Assembly: GCA_963751425.1 (NCBI GenBank)
Contig: CAVVUF010000002.1
Span: forward strand, 682,001-746,000
DNA length: 64,000 nt
Direction: 5' to 3'
From: CAVVUF01 sp963751425
Lineage (GTDB): Bacteria > Chloroflexota > Anaerolineae > Anaerolineales > UBA4823
A program made the position numbers and the translations under genes. The notes under the pieces were generated by a model. The model was not told the origin of the DNA. It ran no database searches and saw only the letters and a program-made list of their open reading frames with translations. Shown here piece after piece: positions 18,096-26,629 of this stretch. The first letter of the stretch is position 1, and every line of letters starts with the position of its first letter.

Positions 18096-19370
18096 ATGGA
18101 AAAGCAATTTGTTGTCACGAGTGAAAATCCGAAAGTGATTTTAGATGTACGCGGTAATTTGACCTTGAAGGGGACGGATGAAACCCAAGTATCCGTAAAA
18201 TCATCTGACCCCAATGCAGTCACGTTAGAACAAGATGGAGATACTGTGACAATCCGGGCACGCTCCAACTGTGACATAAAAGTGCCGCGTGAAGCCCAGG
18301 TGCAGGTGATCGAAATCCACGGTGAAACGGTTTTGAAAGCTTTTGAGGGGGAGCTGAGCGTCAAGGAAATCCATGGAAACCTGACTCTGCGCAGCATTGG
18401 TCCCGCCATGCTGGATTTGGTAAAGGGAAACCTGGAAGCCAAGAATGTGGAAGGCAGCCTCGAAATTCAACGCGTAGACGGAAATGTGACCTTGCGGGAT
18501 GTGCAGGGTGATCTGTTTGCCAAAACAATCCACGGTAACCTGCAAGTTTTTGACGTGGATGGCAGTGTTGAGGCCAGCGCGGACGGGAATATCAGCATAA
18601 ACCTCGACCCGACCTCGAGCGATCATTATTCCTTTACCGCAAAAGGCAATATTGCCTGCAAAGTGCCGGAAGACGCCAGCCTCGCACTGGATATCCCTAA
18701 AGCTGGCGGCCGGATCACGATCAACATTGCCGGGGTTGAAAATGCCAAAAATGTCAAAGCGCCTTATCAGCAAACCATCAATGAAGGGGATGCGCTGATG
18801 ACGCTTTCTGCAGGTGGAAATATTGTAGTCTCCGGTCAGATGCCAGAGTTTGAGATCCCTGATTTTGATGCCGAATTTGAGCGCACCTTCGAGGGGATGG
18901 GTGATGCCATCGGTCAGCAGATCGAGGCGCAAATTGAAGCACAGATGCAAATGCTGGAGGAACAGCTCAATACGGAAATTTCTAATATGACCATGAACCT
19001 GAGTGCCTCAGGATTAACTCCGGAGCAGGTGGAACGCATTAACCAACGCGCTCGTGAAGCCAGCCAACGCGCTTCAGAGCGTGCGGAGGAAAAGATGCGC
19101 CAGGCTCAGGAGAGGCTCGAACGCCGCATGGCAGCTACCCAGCAGCGCATCGAACAAAAAGCCCGCGTGGCTGAAGCGCGTGCCCGCCGCCAGGAGCACC
19201 GCTCCCCGGGAGTCGGTTGGCCGATTGCTCCAGTAGAGCCAACCAGCCCGCTGAATGAGCCAGTGTCCGATGAAGAGCGCTTGACGGTGCTGCGCCTTCT
19301 GGAGCAGAAGAGGATCACCCTCGAAGAAGCTGAGACTTTGCTATCGGCATTGGAAGGCAAGGAAGGATAG
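18096..19370 (+). CDS. DUF4097-type adhesin-like protein with helical C-terminal module
   Basis: Start at ATG 18096, one base after the preceding stop, giving 424 residues. Residues 1-240 are a regular beta-helix-like array with recurring GN(L/V)TL, HGNL and GSLEI turns, as in DUF4097 putative adhesins. Residues 265-365 are an Ala/Arg/Gln-rich coiled coil (ERAEEKMRQAQERLERRMAA). The end, DEERLTVLRLLEQKRITLEEAETLLSAL, is the YvlB/SHOCT-like module shared across the operon. There is no signal peptide, so it is probably cytoplasmic or membrane-peripheral despite the adhesin name. The function is unknown. Confidence 0.75.
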   Translation: MEKQFVVTSENPKVILDVRGNLTLKGTDETQVSVKSSDPNAVTLEQDGDTVTIRARSNCDIKVPREAQVQVIEIHGETVLKAFEGELSVKEIHGNLTLRSIGPAMLDLVKGNLEAKNVEGSLEIQRVDGNVTLRDVQGDLFAKTIHGNLQVFDVDGSVEASADGNISINLDPTSSDHYSFTAKGNIACKVPEDASLALDIPKAGGRITINIAGVENAKNVKAPYQQTINEGDALMTLSAGGNIVVSGQMPEFEIPDFDAEFERTFEGMGDAIGQQIEAQIEAQMQMLEEQLNTEISNMTMNLSASGLTPEQVERINQRAREASQRASERAEEKMRQAQERLERRMAATQQRIEQKARVAEARARRQEHRSPGVGWPIAPVEPTSPLNEPVSDEERLTVLRLLEQKRITLEEAETLLSALEGKEG

Positions 19371-19376
19371 GCTGAT

Positions 19377-20202
19377 ATGTCATACGAAAGTGAGCGCCTG
19401 AAAATCCTGGAAATGATCGATAACGGCTTAATCTCCGTAGATGAAGGCGTGAGCCTGCTGAAAGCTTTGGATCAAAGACAAGCCGAACCAGGCGCAAGTT
19501 CCGGCTCTCTCGAAGAACCTTCGTTGGGCTCTGACCTGGCATCGAAAAGTGGAGAGGTGATTTTTTCTGCATCCTCCCCCAGCCTCAAAATTTCCATCTG
19601 AGACAGTAACCAGCGTTGAGGCCGGTTTTGAGGAGCGTGCAGCTTCACAGGCTGGATCTGCCACCAATTTCTATGAGGAATCCTACCCGGGTGCAGAGAA
19701 AGTCCATGCCCCTGAGCCCGAACCGCCTATCGAAGAACAATTCACCTCACCGCAAATTGATCAGAACATGCGTAAATGGAAAGGGTATTGGTGGATTCCG
19801 TTTTGGGTGGGGGTTGGGATCACGATCATCAGTGCTGCTTTGATGTATTATGCCTGGTTTGCAGGCGGCTTCAGTTTTTGGTTTGCCTGCACATGGTTCC
19901 CGTTTATGCTGGGCGTGGCGGTAATGGCTTTAGCCTATGCCAGCCGGACTGCCCGCTGGCTGCATGTTCGCATCCACCAGCAGCCGGGAGAAAAACCCCA
20001 GAATATAGCCATCAGCATGCCGATCCCGCTGCGCCTGTCAGCCTGGTTCTTCCGCACCTTCAAAGGGCATATCCCCCAGATGGGCAACACTGGCATCGAT
20101 GAGCTGATAATGGCTTTAGAAGCGACAAATCCAGATGCTCCTTTCTACGTGGAAGTTAATGAAGGAGAAGATGGCGAACGAGTAGAAGTTTATATTGGGT
20201 GA
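19377..20202 (+). CDS. Membrane protein with N-terminal YvlB/SHOCT-like module (one frameshift)
   Basis: The module YESERLKILEMIDNGLISVDEGVSLLKAL opens the protein. The frame breaks near 19561-19581, at a T6 and a C5 run; removing one base joins it to an acidic linker and then to two membrane helices (about residues 137-180: WWIPFWVGVGITIISAALMYYAWF, then FACTWFPFMLGVAVMALAYA) and a cytoplasmic tail ending EVNEGEDGERVEVYIG. The repaired length is 274 residues. The tail echoes the end of the next protein (EEDGEHVEVFID), so the two share a second domain as well. It may be the membrane partner of the operon. Confidence 0.7.
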
Positions 20203-20222
20203 GATCCACTCAGGAGGCAAAT

Positions 20223-20603
20223 ATGGTTACATCAGATGAACGAATGCGTATTCTTAAAATGATTCAGGAAGGCAAGATCACTGCAGATGAGGGTGCCAAG
20301 CTGCTGGCAGCGCTGCGCGAAGCCCGCCCGATTGCCCCGCGATCATCCGTACCTGCCAACCGGCCTGGTGGGCAAGGTTGGCTGCGCGTGCGCGTGACAG
20401 ATATGGCGACCGGACGAACGAAGGTCAATGTCAACCTGCCCTTAGGGCTGGTCGATGCTGGTATGAATATCGCCACGCAGTTTGCTCCAGATATTGATCT
20501 CAACCAGATCGCCGAGGCGATTAAGTCCGGGAATATCGAGGGCAAGATTGTCGATGTATATGACGAAGAAGACGGCGAGCATGTTGAGGTCTTCATTGAT
20601 TGA
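20223..20603 (+). CDS. Small soluble protein with YvlB/SHOCT-like module
   Basis: AGGAGG at 20212-20217 fixes the ATG at 20223 and gives 126 residues. Residues 2-32 carry SDERMRILKMIQEGKITADEGAKLLAAL, followed by a Pro-rich linker and a compact domain LRVRVTDMATGRTKVNVNLPLGLVDAGMNIATQF ... IVDVYDEEDGEHVEVFID. The latter half resembles the C-terminus of the preceding membrane protein. No catalytic motif is visible. The operon context suggests assembly with the other module-bearing proteins. Confidence 0.75.
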   Translation: MVTSDERMRILKMIQEGKITADEGAKLLAALREARPIAPRSSVPANRPGGQGWLRVRVTDMATGRTKVNVNLPLGLVDAGMNIATQFAPDIDLNQIAEAIKSGNIEGKIVDVYDEEDGEHVEVFID

Positions 20604-20612
20604 GAGGTTACC

Positions 20613-21617
20613 ATGTCATCCGAAACCCTAGAACAAACGTTTAACGTTGGAAGTCCGGCGCGCCTGAAGCTGTCAAATATCCGCGGCTCGGTGGATATCC
20701 TGCCGGGAGAGCCTGGCATCTTGACCGTGACGGCTACCAAGTCCTCCGAATACGGAGATGTTTCCAGGACAAAGATCGCCATGAACCAGTCTTCAGATGG
20801 GTTGGTGACCGTTGAGACACGTTACCAGGATGCCTGGTGGGGATTTTTCAGCTTTTCCAAGCCCTGTAAAGTGGATTACCAGGTTCACATCCCTCCCACC
20901 TGTGAGGTGGATGCATCTTGTGTTTCCAGCTTGCTGGCAGTGAGTGGACTGGATGGAAAGTTCAAGCTTTCGACGGTCAGCGGCGAGATAAGATTGGAAA
21001 ACCTCTCCGGTGAGATCAAGCTCTCTGGGGTAAGTGGCGAGACGGGCGGCAGCAGGTTATCTGGTGTGCTGCATTTGAATACCGTATCGGGCGAAGTGCG
21101 CCTGGTCGACTCGGCGCTTACCTCCGCCGACCTGACCACGGTTAGCGGTGAAATCCGCCTGCAAACCAAGCTGACCGAAGGACCTTATCGCTTCCATTCA
21201 GTCTCCGGTGCGGTCTGGCTCTCTGTGCCAGCCGACACGCACTGCAGTCTGGAGCTGCAAAGTATCAGCGGAGGCGTGCATGTTAATCTTCCTGTAACCC
21301 GCCAGAAAATTGGCGGAAGGCATTACTCTTATGATGTCCAGGGAGGAGGGGTGCGGGTGACCGCCAACAGCGTGTCCGGCGGTCTGTATGTCGAATCATC
21401 GGCAGGTATTTCCCAGGAATCGATTCCAAACGACACTGTTGAAGATGACGAGCAGTCCTTTACGGAGCTTTCTCCGGCGCCTCCTCAACCCCCTGTTCCG
21501 CCGCTCCCCACCCAACCGCCTGAGCCAGTTTTAGATCGGGCTGTGATCCTGGACCGCATTGAGAGAGGCGAGATGTCTGTAGACGAAGGTTTGAAAGCCC
21601 TCGAAAAATTAGCATAA
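20613..21617 (+). CDS. DUF4097-type protein with C-terminal helical module
   Basis: 334 residues. The core is a repetitive beta-helix with SGE turns spaced by eight or nine residues (TVSGEIRLENLSGEIKLSG and onwards, about residues 110-200), typical of DUF4097. A Pro-rich linker (about 287-307) leads to the final DRAVILDRIERGEMSVDEGLKALEKLA, again the operon's shared module. There is no signal peptide. It is paralogous in design to the adhesin-like protein three genes upstream. A strong terminator follows. Confidence 0.78.
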   Translation: MSSETLEQTFNVGSPARLKLSNIRGSVDILPGEPGILTVTATKSSEYGDVSRTKIAMNQSSDGLVTVETRYQDAWWGFFSFSKPCKVDYQVHIPPTCEVDASCVSSLLAVSGLDGKFKLSTVSGEIRLENLSGEIKLSGVSGETGGSRLSGVLHLNTVSGEVRLVDSALTSADLTTVSGEIRLQTKLTEGPYRFHSVSGAVWLSVPADTHCSLELQSISGGVHVNLPVTRQKIGGRHYSYDVQGGGVRVTANSVSGGLYVESSAGISQESIPNDTVEDDEQSFTELSPAPPQPPVPPLPTQPPEPVLDRAVILDRIERGEMSVDEGLKALEKLA

Positions 21618-21693
21618 AGCTTGTCCGGGTATTGGGTGAGTGCCATACTCCCGATAAGATCCGGAGAATTTTCCTTAAGATTGTTGTAAAATA

Positions 21694-21734
21694 AAGTGTG
21701 TTGGGCTGACCCGGTCAGCTCAACACACTTTTTT
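21694..21734 (+). terminator. Rho-independent terminator of the DUF2089 operon
   Basis: A long stem, AAGTGTGTTG + GGCTGACC pairing with GGTCAGCT + CAACACACTT around a single-base loop region, followed by TTTTTT. Confidence 0.88.
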
Positions 21735-21763
21735 ATCTTCAGCTCAGATTGGAGAAAAAGAGC

Positions 21764-23119
21764 ATGCCCCTCAATCGCCCGCGTGGAATGGTGGGTTTCT
21801 CAATTGTCTGGTTGGGTCAGCTCGTTTCGCTTTTAGGAACGAACATGACCGGGTTCGGAGTTACAATTTGGGCTTACGAAAAAACCGGCTCTGCCACCTC
21901 CCTTTCCCTGCTTGGCTTTTTCTTTGTCGCTCCCATGCTGATCTTCAGTCCCTTTGCGGGTGCGATTGTTGATCGTTATAACCGCAAGCTGATGATGATG
22001 GTTAGCGATCTGGCTTCAGGGATAGCCACCCTTGCCATCCTGGCCCTGATCGCCCTGGGGAAATTGGAGATCTGGCATCTTTTCATCACCAGTGCCTTCC
22101 AGGGGATTTTCCAGGGATTTCAGTGGCCCGCCTATTCGGCAGCTATCACCACCATGCTCCCCAAAGAACAGTACGGCAGAGCCAATGGGATGATGTCGTT
22201 GGTTGAAACAGGGCCGGGGATTTTTGCTCCCTTGATGGCTGGTGCTTTGATTGGCTTGATTGGGCTGCAGGGTATTCTCTTGATCGACGTCGTCACCTTT
22301 TGTTTTGCCATCGGTGCGCTCCTTTTGGTTGAAATCCCGAGTACACCCGTCACTGCCGAAGGGCAAAAAGGACAGGGCAGCCTGCTCAAAGAGGCGGTTT
22401 ATGGCTTTTGGTATATCCTCAAGCGGCCCAGCTTGTTAGGCCTGCAGCTTGTCTTCCTGATCGGAAATTTTTTTATTAGTATTCCCGCTGCCATTTACGC
22501 GGCTCTGATCCTGGCGCGCAGCGGGAACAATGAGCTAGCCTTTGGAACGGTCAATACGGTCGGCGCCATCGGAGGGCTGGTTGGAGGAGTGGTGATGAGC
22601 GCCTGGGGAGGTCCCAAGCGGCGCGTGCACGGGGTGTTAGCCGGCTGGGCTTTGAGTGGTTTCCTCGGAACGACCTTGATGGGGTTGGGAAGCGGGCTGG
22701 TGGTTTGGGCGGTTGCCAGTTTCATCGGCGCTTTCCTGGTGCCCTTCATCAATGGCTCCAACCAGGCCATTTGGCAGTCCAAGGTAGCCCCTGATATTCA
22801 AGGGAGGGTGTTTTCGATCCGCAGGTTGATCGCCTGGTTTGTCAGCCCGCTGGCGATGCTGATCGCTGGACCGTTGGCAGATAAGGTTTTGGAGCCCGCG
22901 ATGCAAAGCGGGGGCACCCTGGCAGCGGTCTTTGGCCCCTGGGTTGGCACGGGTCCAGGTTCAGGGATATCGGTGATTTTCGTAGTGTGCGGCATTCTGG
23001 CGAGCCTGGTCGGCCTGGCGGGCTACTTGATCCCAGTAATCCGGGATGCGGAAGCAATCCTGCCGGATCACGATACTGCCGTGCTTGCCTCTCAAGAAGC
23101 TCCCCAGGTGGGCAGCTGA
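21764..23119 (+). CDS. MFS transporter, probable drug or siderophore exporter
   Basis: The ATG at 21764 lies nine bases after GGAG; a TTG at 21749 is possible but less likely. The 451-residue protein has about 12 membrane helices. The loop between helices 2 and 3 reads GAIVDRYNRKLMMMVSD, the conserved MFS motif A, and the overall pattern (VWLGQLVSLLGTNMTGFGVTIWAYEKTGSATSLSLL) is that of MFS_3/EntS-like exporters. It stands between the DUF2089 terminator and a DNA-repair gene, so it is probably a monocistronic unit. The substrate is unknown. Confidence 0.85.
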   Translation: MPLNRPRGMVGFSIVWLGQLVSLLGTNMTGFGVTIWAYEKTGSATSLSLLGFFFVAPMLIFSPFAGAIVDRYNRKLMMMVSDLASGIATLAILALIALGKLEIWHLFITSAFQGIFQGFQWPAYSAAITTMLPKEQYGRANGMMSLVETGPGIFAPLMAGALIGLIGLQGILLIDVVTFCFAIGALLLVEIPSTPVTAEGQKGQGSLLKEAVYGFWYILKRPSLLGLQLVFLIGNFFISIPAAIYAALILARSGNNELAFGTVNTVGAIGGLVGGVVMSAWGGPKRRVHGVLAGWALSGFLGTTLMGLGSGLVVWAVASFIGAFLVPFINGSNQAIWQSKVAPDIQGRVFSIRRLIAWFVSPLAMLIAGPLADKVLEPAMQSGGTLAAVFGPWVGTGPGSGISVIFVVCGILASLVGLAGYLIPVIRDAEAILPDHDTAVLASQEAPQVGS

Positions 23120-23152
23120 GCTGCGGTGGCGCTCAACTGCGCAAGAATCGGG

Positions 23153-23180
23153 TGGAAATTTCTCCGCCCGCGCCTATAAT
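23153..23180 (+). promoter_or_regulatory. Promoter giving a probable leaderless transcript
   Basis: TGGAAA (23153-23158), a 16-base spacer and TATAAT (23175-23180). The expected start point (about 23187) coincides with the ATG at 23188, and no ribosome site is visible. Confidence 0.5.
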
Positions 23181-23187
23181 ATGCGCT

Positions 23188-24051
23188 ATGAATACTTATC
23201 TCACCACGAACGATCAGCTTTCACAAGATTACGCTCGCATTGAGCAAGCCATTCAATACCTTGAGGAAAATTTTCGCCGCCAGCCCAGCCTGGGCGAAAT
23301 TGCTGCGCACCTGGGATTGAGTGAATACCACTTCCAGCGCCTGTTCACCCGCTGGGTTGGGATCAGCCCGAAACGCTTCCTCCAGTTTCTCACCAAGGAA
23401 TATGTCGGCGAGCTGCTGCAGGAATCTCACAATATTCTAGAGGCCACTTTCGAGAGCGGGCTTTCTAGCCCCGGCAGGCTGCACGATCTGCTGGTCACCT
23501 GCGAGGCAGTCACCCCTGGCGAATATAAAACCCAGGGTGAAGGCCTTCTCATCGAGTATGGCTTCCATCCCACTCCTTTCGGTGAATGCCTGCTGGCAAG
23601 CACCTCGCGCGGCATCTGCAGCTTGATGTTTGTTGAACCGGGCGGAGAGGGGTCAGCCTTAACTGAATTAGAAGCCCGTTGGCAGCGCGCTGCTTTCGCA
23701 GAGAACCAGGCTGGAACGCAAAAATTGGCTGCCATGGCTTTTGCCGGCATTCAGCAAGAACCTTTGCCCATTTTCTTGCGCGGCACGAACTTCCAGATCA
23801 AGGTGTGGGAGGCGCTTCTGCGCATTCCCTCAGGTACGGTGGTTACTTACCAGGATGTTGCCCTTTCGATTGGCTTGCCCCGGGCTTCGAGGGCGGTTGG
23901 GAATGCGGTTGGGCATAACCCCCTGGCGGTGGTCATCCCCTGCCACCGGGTGATCCGCAAAGATGGCTGGTTTGGGAATTACCTGTATGGTACACCTCGC
24001 AAGATGGCCATGTTCGGCTGGGAAAGAGCTCAAAAAGAGCTGGTCGGGTAA
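23188..24051 (+). CDS. AraC-type HTH fused to O6-alkylguanine-DNA methyltransferase
   Basis: 287 residues. Residues 15-105 are an AraC-family DNA-binding domain (PSLGEIAAHLGLSEYHFQRLFTRWVGISPKRFLQ). Residues 115-285 form the methyltransferase, with the conserved VWEALLRIPSGTVVTYQDVA helix-turn-helix and the active-site VVIPCHRVI (acceptor Cys). The N-terminal phosphotriester-repair zinc domain of true Ada is missing, so it resembles an Ada C-half: direct reversal of alkylated guanine plus possible autoregulation. The ATG sits directly downstream of the -10 box, suggesting leaderless translation. Confidence 0.9.
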   Translation: MNTYLTTNDQLSQDYARIEQAIQYLEENFRRQPSLGEIAAHLGLSEYHFQRLFTRWVGISPKRFLQFLTKEYVGELLQESHNILEATFESGLSSPGRLHDLLVTCEAVTPGEYKTQGEGLLIEYGFHPTPFGECLLASTSRGICSLMFVEPGGEGSALTELEARWQRAAFAENQAGTQKLAAMAFAGIQQEPLPIFLRGTNFQIKVWEALLRIPSGTVVTYQDVALSIGLPRASRAVGNAVGHNPLAVVIPCHRVIRKDGWFGNYLYGTPRKMAMFGWERAQKELVG

Positions 24052-24065
24052 GCAATCTCCGGTCT

Positions 24066-24944
24066 ATGAAGCTTCGTTTTTCGCTGTTAGGTTGGGTGTG
24101 GGTGGTTGGCTTTGTCCTGGCAGGCTGCCAGCCTGTTACCGCCACGGTACAGGAGAGCAGGCCGACTTCCCTGCCATCGAGCGCTCCATTGACAGCCACT
24201 GCCATCCCAACGGAAACAGCCAGCCCCAGCTTCACTCCCACCGGTACCAGCACTATTATCCCGCCCACAGCTACACCCACTCCAGCTCTCTCCATCTGTT
24301 CCCCCTTGGAAGGCTATTCCCTCGACCAGATGGCTGGCCTGGTAAGCAACCCCTTTCACCCTCCACCCCCCGGCTCAGATGACCCCCACCAGGCTGTCGA
24401 CCTGGCGGATCGGCAGCCGGACAGCCAGATTGCACTGGCAGGCCGGGTGGTGCAGGCGGTGCTGGGGGGGAGTGTGGCTGCGGTGATCAGGGATCGTTTT
24501 CCGTATGGGAATGCCCTGCTGGTGGAAACGCCTTTGGAAGGGCTGCCAAACGATCTGCCGGCCGCGCTCGGGCTGACCGAGCCAGCGTCAACGCCTATCC
24601 CCAACCTGGCCCTGAACTGCCCGGATGTCGTCCAGAAGAATTGCAAAGCGGGTCAATCCCTCTACCTGCTTTACGCTCACCTTCAACAGGCTCCCACCTT
24701 CCAGCCCGGCGATCCAGTTACCTGCGGTCAAGCGATTGGAATTGTCGGTGACAGCGGGAATGCCCTCAACCCTCACCTGCACCTGGAAGTCAGGCTTGGA
24801 CCATCGGGGGTGCGCTTTAACAGCCTGGCGCATTATGATAACAGCGCCACCCTGGAAGAGATGGATAATTACTGCACCTGGCGGGTGCGGGGAGTTTTCC
24901 GCCTGGTCGATCCTATGCGCTTGTTGGGCTATTCGGAACCTTGA
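24066..24944 (+). CDS. M23-family peptidase-like lipoprotein
   Basis: Lipobox VLAGC at about residue 21, then a Thr/Ser/Pro linker of about 60 residues that sets the domain away from the membrane. The LytM/M23 zinc site is present: DPHQAVDLAD (first His and Asp, about residue 115) and PHLHLEV (HxH, about residue 240). Six or so Cys residues in the outer domain probably pair. M23 enzymes cut peptidoglycan cross-bridges or regulate amidases; Anaerolineae often have little peptidoglycan, so the target is uncertain. The gene follows the AraC-MGMT fusion by 14 bases and is convergent with the SIS gene. Confidence 0.82.
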   Translation: MKLRFSLLGWVWVVGFVLAGCQPVTATVQESRPTSLPSSAPLTATAIPTETASPSFTPTGTSTIIPPTATPTPALSICSPLEGYSLDQMAGLVSNPFHPPPPGSDDPHQAVDLADRQPDSQIALAGRVVQAVLGGSVAAVIRDRFPYGNALLVETPLEGLPNDLPAALGLTEPASTPIPNLALNCPDVVQKNCKAGQSLYLLYAHLQQAPTFQPGDPVTCGQAIGIVGDSGNALNPHLHLEVRLGPSGVRFNSLAHYDNSATLEEMDNYCTWRVRGVFRLVDPMRLLGYSEP

Positions 24945-24965
24945 TGATCCAAACGCTACTGCGTC

Positions 24966-25994
24966 TCAGTCACTTTGTGGATGCTGCGCGGCGCTTCGGT
25001 ATTCCACCCTTTGATGCGCGTTCAGCGCGTGCGTGAAGAGTTGCGCCGGGATGATCGCCACCAGCGGCGTCAGCCATTCCGGGATACCGGCGGGCAGCGG
25101 CATGGGTGATTGCGCCAGAGCCAGCGCCTCCGCTTGATCGGAGATCATCACCAGCTCAGCATTCTGCTTCTCACGCAGCTGGCGCAGCAGCGGTAGGAAA
25201 TTATCGTAAATCTTTCCCGCTGGGTTGATGACCATCACCGGAAAGCCTGTCTCAATGATGGCAATGGGTCCATGCTGAAAATCGGCTGAGGAATAGGGCT
25301 CGGCGGTCACATAGGTGAGCTCTTTCAGCTTGAGCGACCACTCAAAGGCTGTGGCGTAATTGAAGCCGCGCCCCAATACCACGCAGCGCTCCATGTAGCG
25401 GTAGCGCTCAGCCAGTTGGGCGATGTGCTCTGCTCGCTTCAGCACCTGGCGCACCCAGCCAGGCACCTGCGCCAGGGGATAGCGGGCTTCTGGCTCGTTG
25501 AGCATGGCGGAGGCCAGCATGGCAATCGCCATCAATTCTGCGGTATAGGTTTTAGTAGCTGCTACGGCAGCCTCCACACCGGCCTGGATATCGATGACCC
25601 AATCTGCGGTCTGGGCAAGGGGCGAGTCAGGTTCGTTGGTGATCGCCAGAGTTGGGCTGCCTTGCCTGCGTCCTTCTTCCAGCACGCTGACAATATCTGG
25701 CGACTGCCCCGATTGTGAGATGCCTACCACCAGGGCGCCCTTCAGACTGGGCGGTTTCTGGTAAACGCTGAATAAAGATGGCGTTGCCAGGGCGACAGGC
25801 AGACGGTTCATCGATCCCCACACGTAGTTCGCGTAGCGACCGGCATTATCCGAAGTCCCGCGCGCCGCCAGGAAAACAAACTGTGGGGCTGCTTTCAAGA
25901 TGGCACGGCCGATGCTCTCGATCTGGGCAGCCTGGTTGACGAGTAAATTTTCTAATACATCCGCTTGTTCGTGGATTTCAGAGATCAATGTCAT
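24966..25994 (-). CDS. Double SIS-domain sugar isomerase/deaminase (GlmS C-half / NagB-II-like)
   Basis: 342 residues with two SIS domains: the first has FVFLAARGTSDNAGRYANY (about residues 39-57) and GISQSGQSPDIVSVLEEGRRQG (about 91-112), the second RYMERCVVLGRGFNYATAFEWSLKLKELT (about 197-225). It lacks the GlmS glutaminase domain. Proteins of this length and pattern act on hexosamine 6-phosphates, for example glucosamine-6-phosphate deaminase NagB-II or AgaS. The exact substrate cannot be told. The gene is monocistronic and divergent from the aro leader region. Confidence 0.85.
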   Translation of the reverse strand: MTLISEIHEQADVLENLLVNQAAQIESIGRAILKAAPQFVFLAARGTSDNAGRYANYVWGSMNRLPVALATPSLFSVYQKPPSLKGALVVGISQSGQSPDIVSVLEEGRRQGSPTLAITNEPDSPLAQTADWVIDIQAGVEAAVAATKTYTAELMAIAMLASAMLNEPEARYPLAQVPGWVRQVLKRAEHIAQLAERYRYMERCVVLGRGFNYATAFEWSLKLKELTYVTAEPYSSADFQHGPIAIIETGFPVMVINPAGKIYDNFLPLLRQLREKQNAELVMISDQAEALALAQSPMPLPAGIPEWLTPLVAIIPAQLFTHALNAHQRVEYRSAAQHPQSD

Positions 25995-26184
25995 CTTTTT
26001 TACCCGTCCTTAATGGATCAGTCATTGCAAATGAGCGCACTTCGCGGCTGGGCTCTTTACCGCAAACGAAGCAATCTCATATTTTTTGCATTTCCCAGGC
26101 AGTGGGATGCTCGTGGTTTGCGATCAGCTTATTTTATCCTACAGATTGGTGATTCTCTGACATTTTAACGCCAAATCGATAGAA

Positions 26185-26421
26185 ATGTTGGCCATCGATG
26201 GCTTGATCCATGGTTTCCACTATATTCTAACTAGCGGACCGACACGGCGCCTGGTCGGGATCAACCTGATCAGGGGGCACCTGGATTTCGTGGTTGTTTC
26301 TTGGATCACCTATCTTATAACCCAGCAGCACACCCGGTACCCGATAGAACCTGGAAGAAAGGCGCGAAAAGATGAACTGGTCACCGCATTGGAAGCAAAA
26401 AAGAAAGTAAACGCGAACTAA
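26185..26421 (+). CDS. Small hypothetical protein
   Basis: 78 residues from ATG 26185 with no clear ribosome site. The sequence GPTRRLVGINLIRGHLDFVV recalls small Chloroflexota proteins with a GVNLIEG-type core (memory, not searched), and the basic end RKARKDELVTALEAKKK looks like a genuine tail. It lies in the otherwise empty 25995-26431 gap before the aro promoter, and may be a remnant. Alternative: non-coding. Confidence 0.35.
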   Translation: MLAIDGLIHGFHYILTSGPTRRLVGINLIRGHLDFVVVSWITYLITQQHTRYPIEPGRKARKDELVTALEAKKKVNAN

Positions 26422-26431
26422 CGCGAACTCC

Positions 26432-26460
26432 TTGACGATTTGGGTGCTCCGCGATAAACT
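26432..26460 (+). promoter_or_regulatory. Promoter of the attenuated aro operon
   Basis: TTGACG (26432-26437), a 17-base spacer and TAAACT (26455-26460), 22 bases before the leader-peptide ATG. The -10 matches consensus at four of six positions, so it is the weaker part of the call. Confidence 0.5.
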
Positions 26461-26481
26461 TGCTCAAATTTAAACCAGATT

Positions 26482-26556
26482 ATGAAAACCTCTCGCTCGT
26501 TTTACGCCTATTATTATTACGGTAACCTGACCCAGGTCGCCGTTGGTGGCGCTTAA
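26482..26556 (+). CDS. Aromatic leader peptide of the aro operon
   Basis: A 24-codon frame from ATG 26482 to TAA 26554-26556. Its residues 7-13 are F-Y-A-Y-Y-Y-Y: six aromatic residues out of seven, followed by a neutral tail (GNLTQVAVGGA). This is the hallmark of a ribosome-stalling leader peptide in amino acid operons (compare the Phe-rich PheL). It is followed by a perfect terminator hairpin and then by nine genes for Tyr/Phe synthesis. Stalling at scarce Tyr-tRNA (and Phe-tRNA) codons 26500-26520 would leave 26539-26547 free to form an antiterminator. Confidence 0.85.
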   Translation: MKTSRSFYAYYYYGNLTQVAVGGA

Positions 26557-26608
26557 GCGGGAGAGTAGCGACAGTCCCAGAGTGCGAGGCCAGCGGCCTC
26601 GCACTTTT
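26539..26608 (+). promoter_or_regulatory. Attenuator: antiterminator and terminator pair
   Basis: The terminator is AGTGCGAGGCC (26581-26591), loop AGC, GGCCTCGCACT (26595-26605), then the rest of a T4 run to 26608. The competing helix I find by hand is GCCGTTGGT (26539-26547) with GCCAGCGGC (26589-26597): nine pairs including two G-U. It would destroy the terminator loop and upper stem. 26539-26547 lies within the last codons of the leader, so a ribosome that finishes the peptide covers it and termination follows; a ribosome stalled on the Tyr codons does not cover it. Confidence 0.72.
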
Positions 26609-26629
26609 CGTTTTCAAAGGAGAACAGCC

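Noticed and set aside
26482..26608. T-box riboswitch upstream of aroH
   Set aside because: No T-box consensus or long specifier hairpin seen; the Tyr/Phe leader peptide explains the terminator better.
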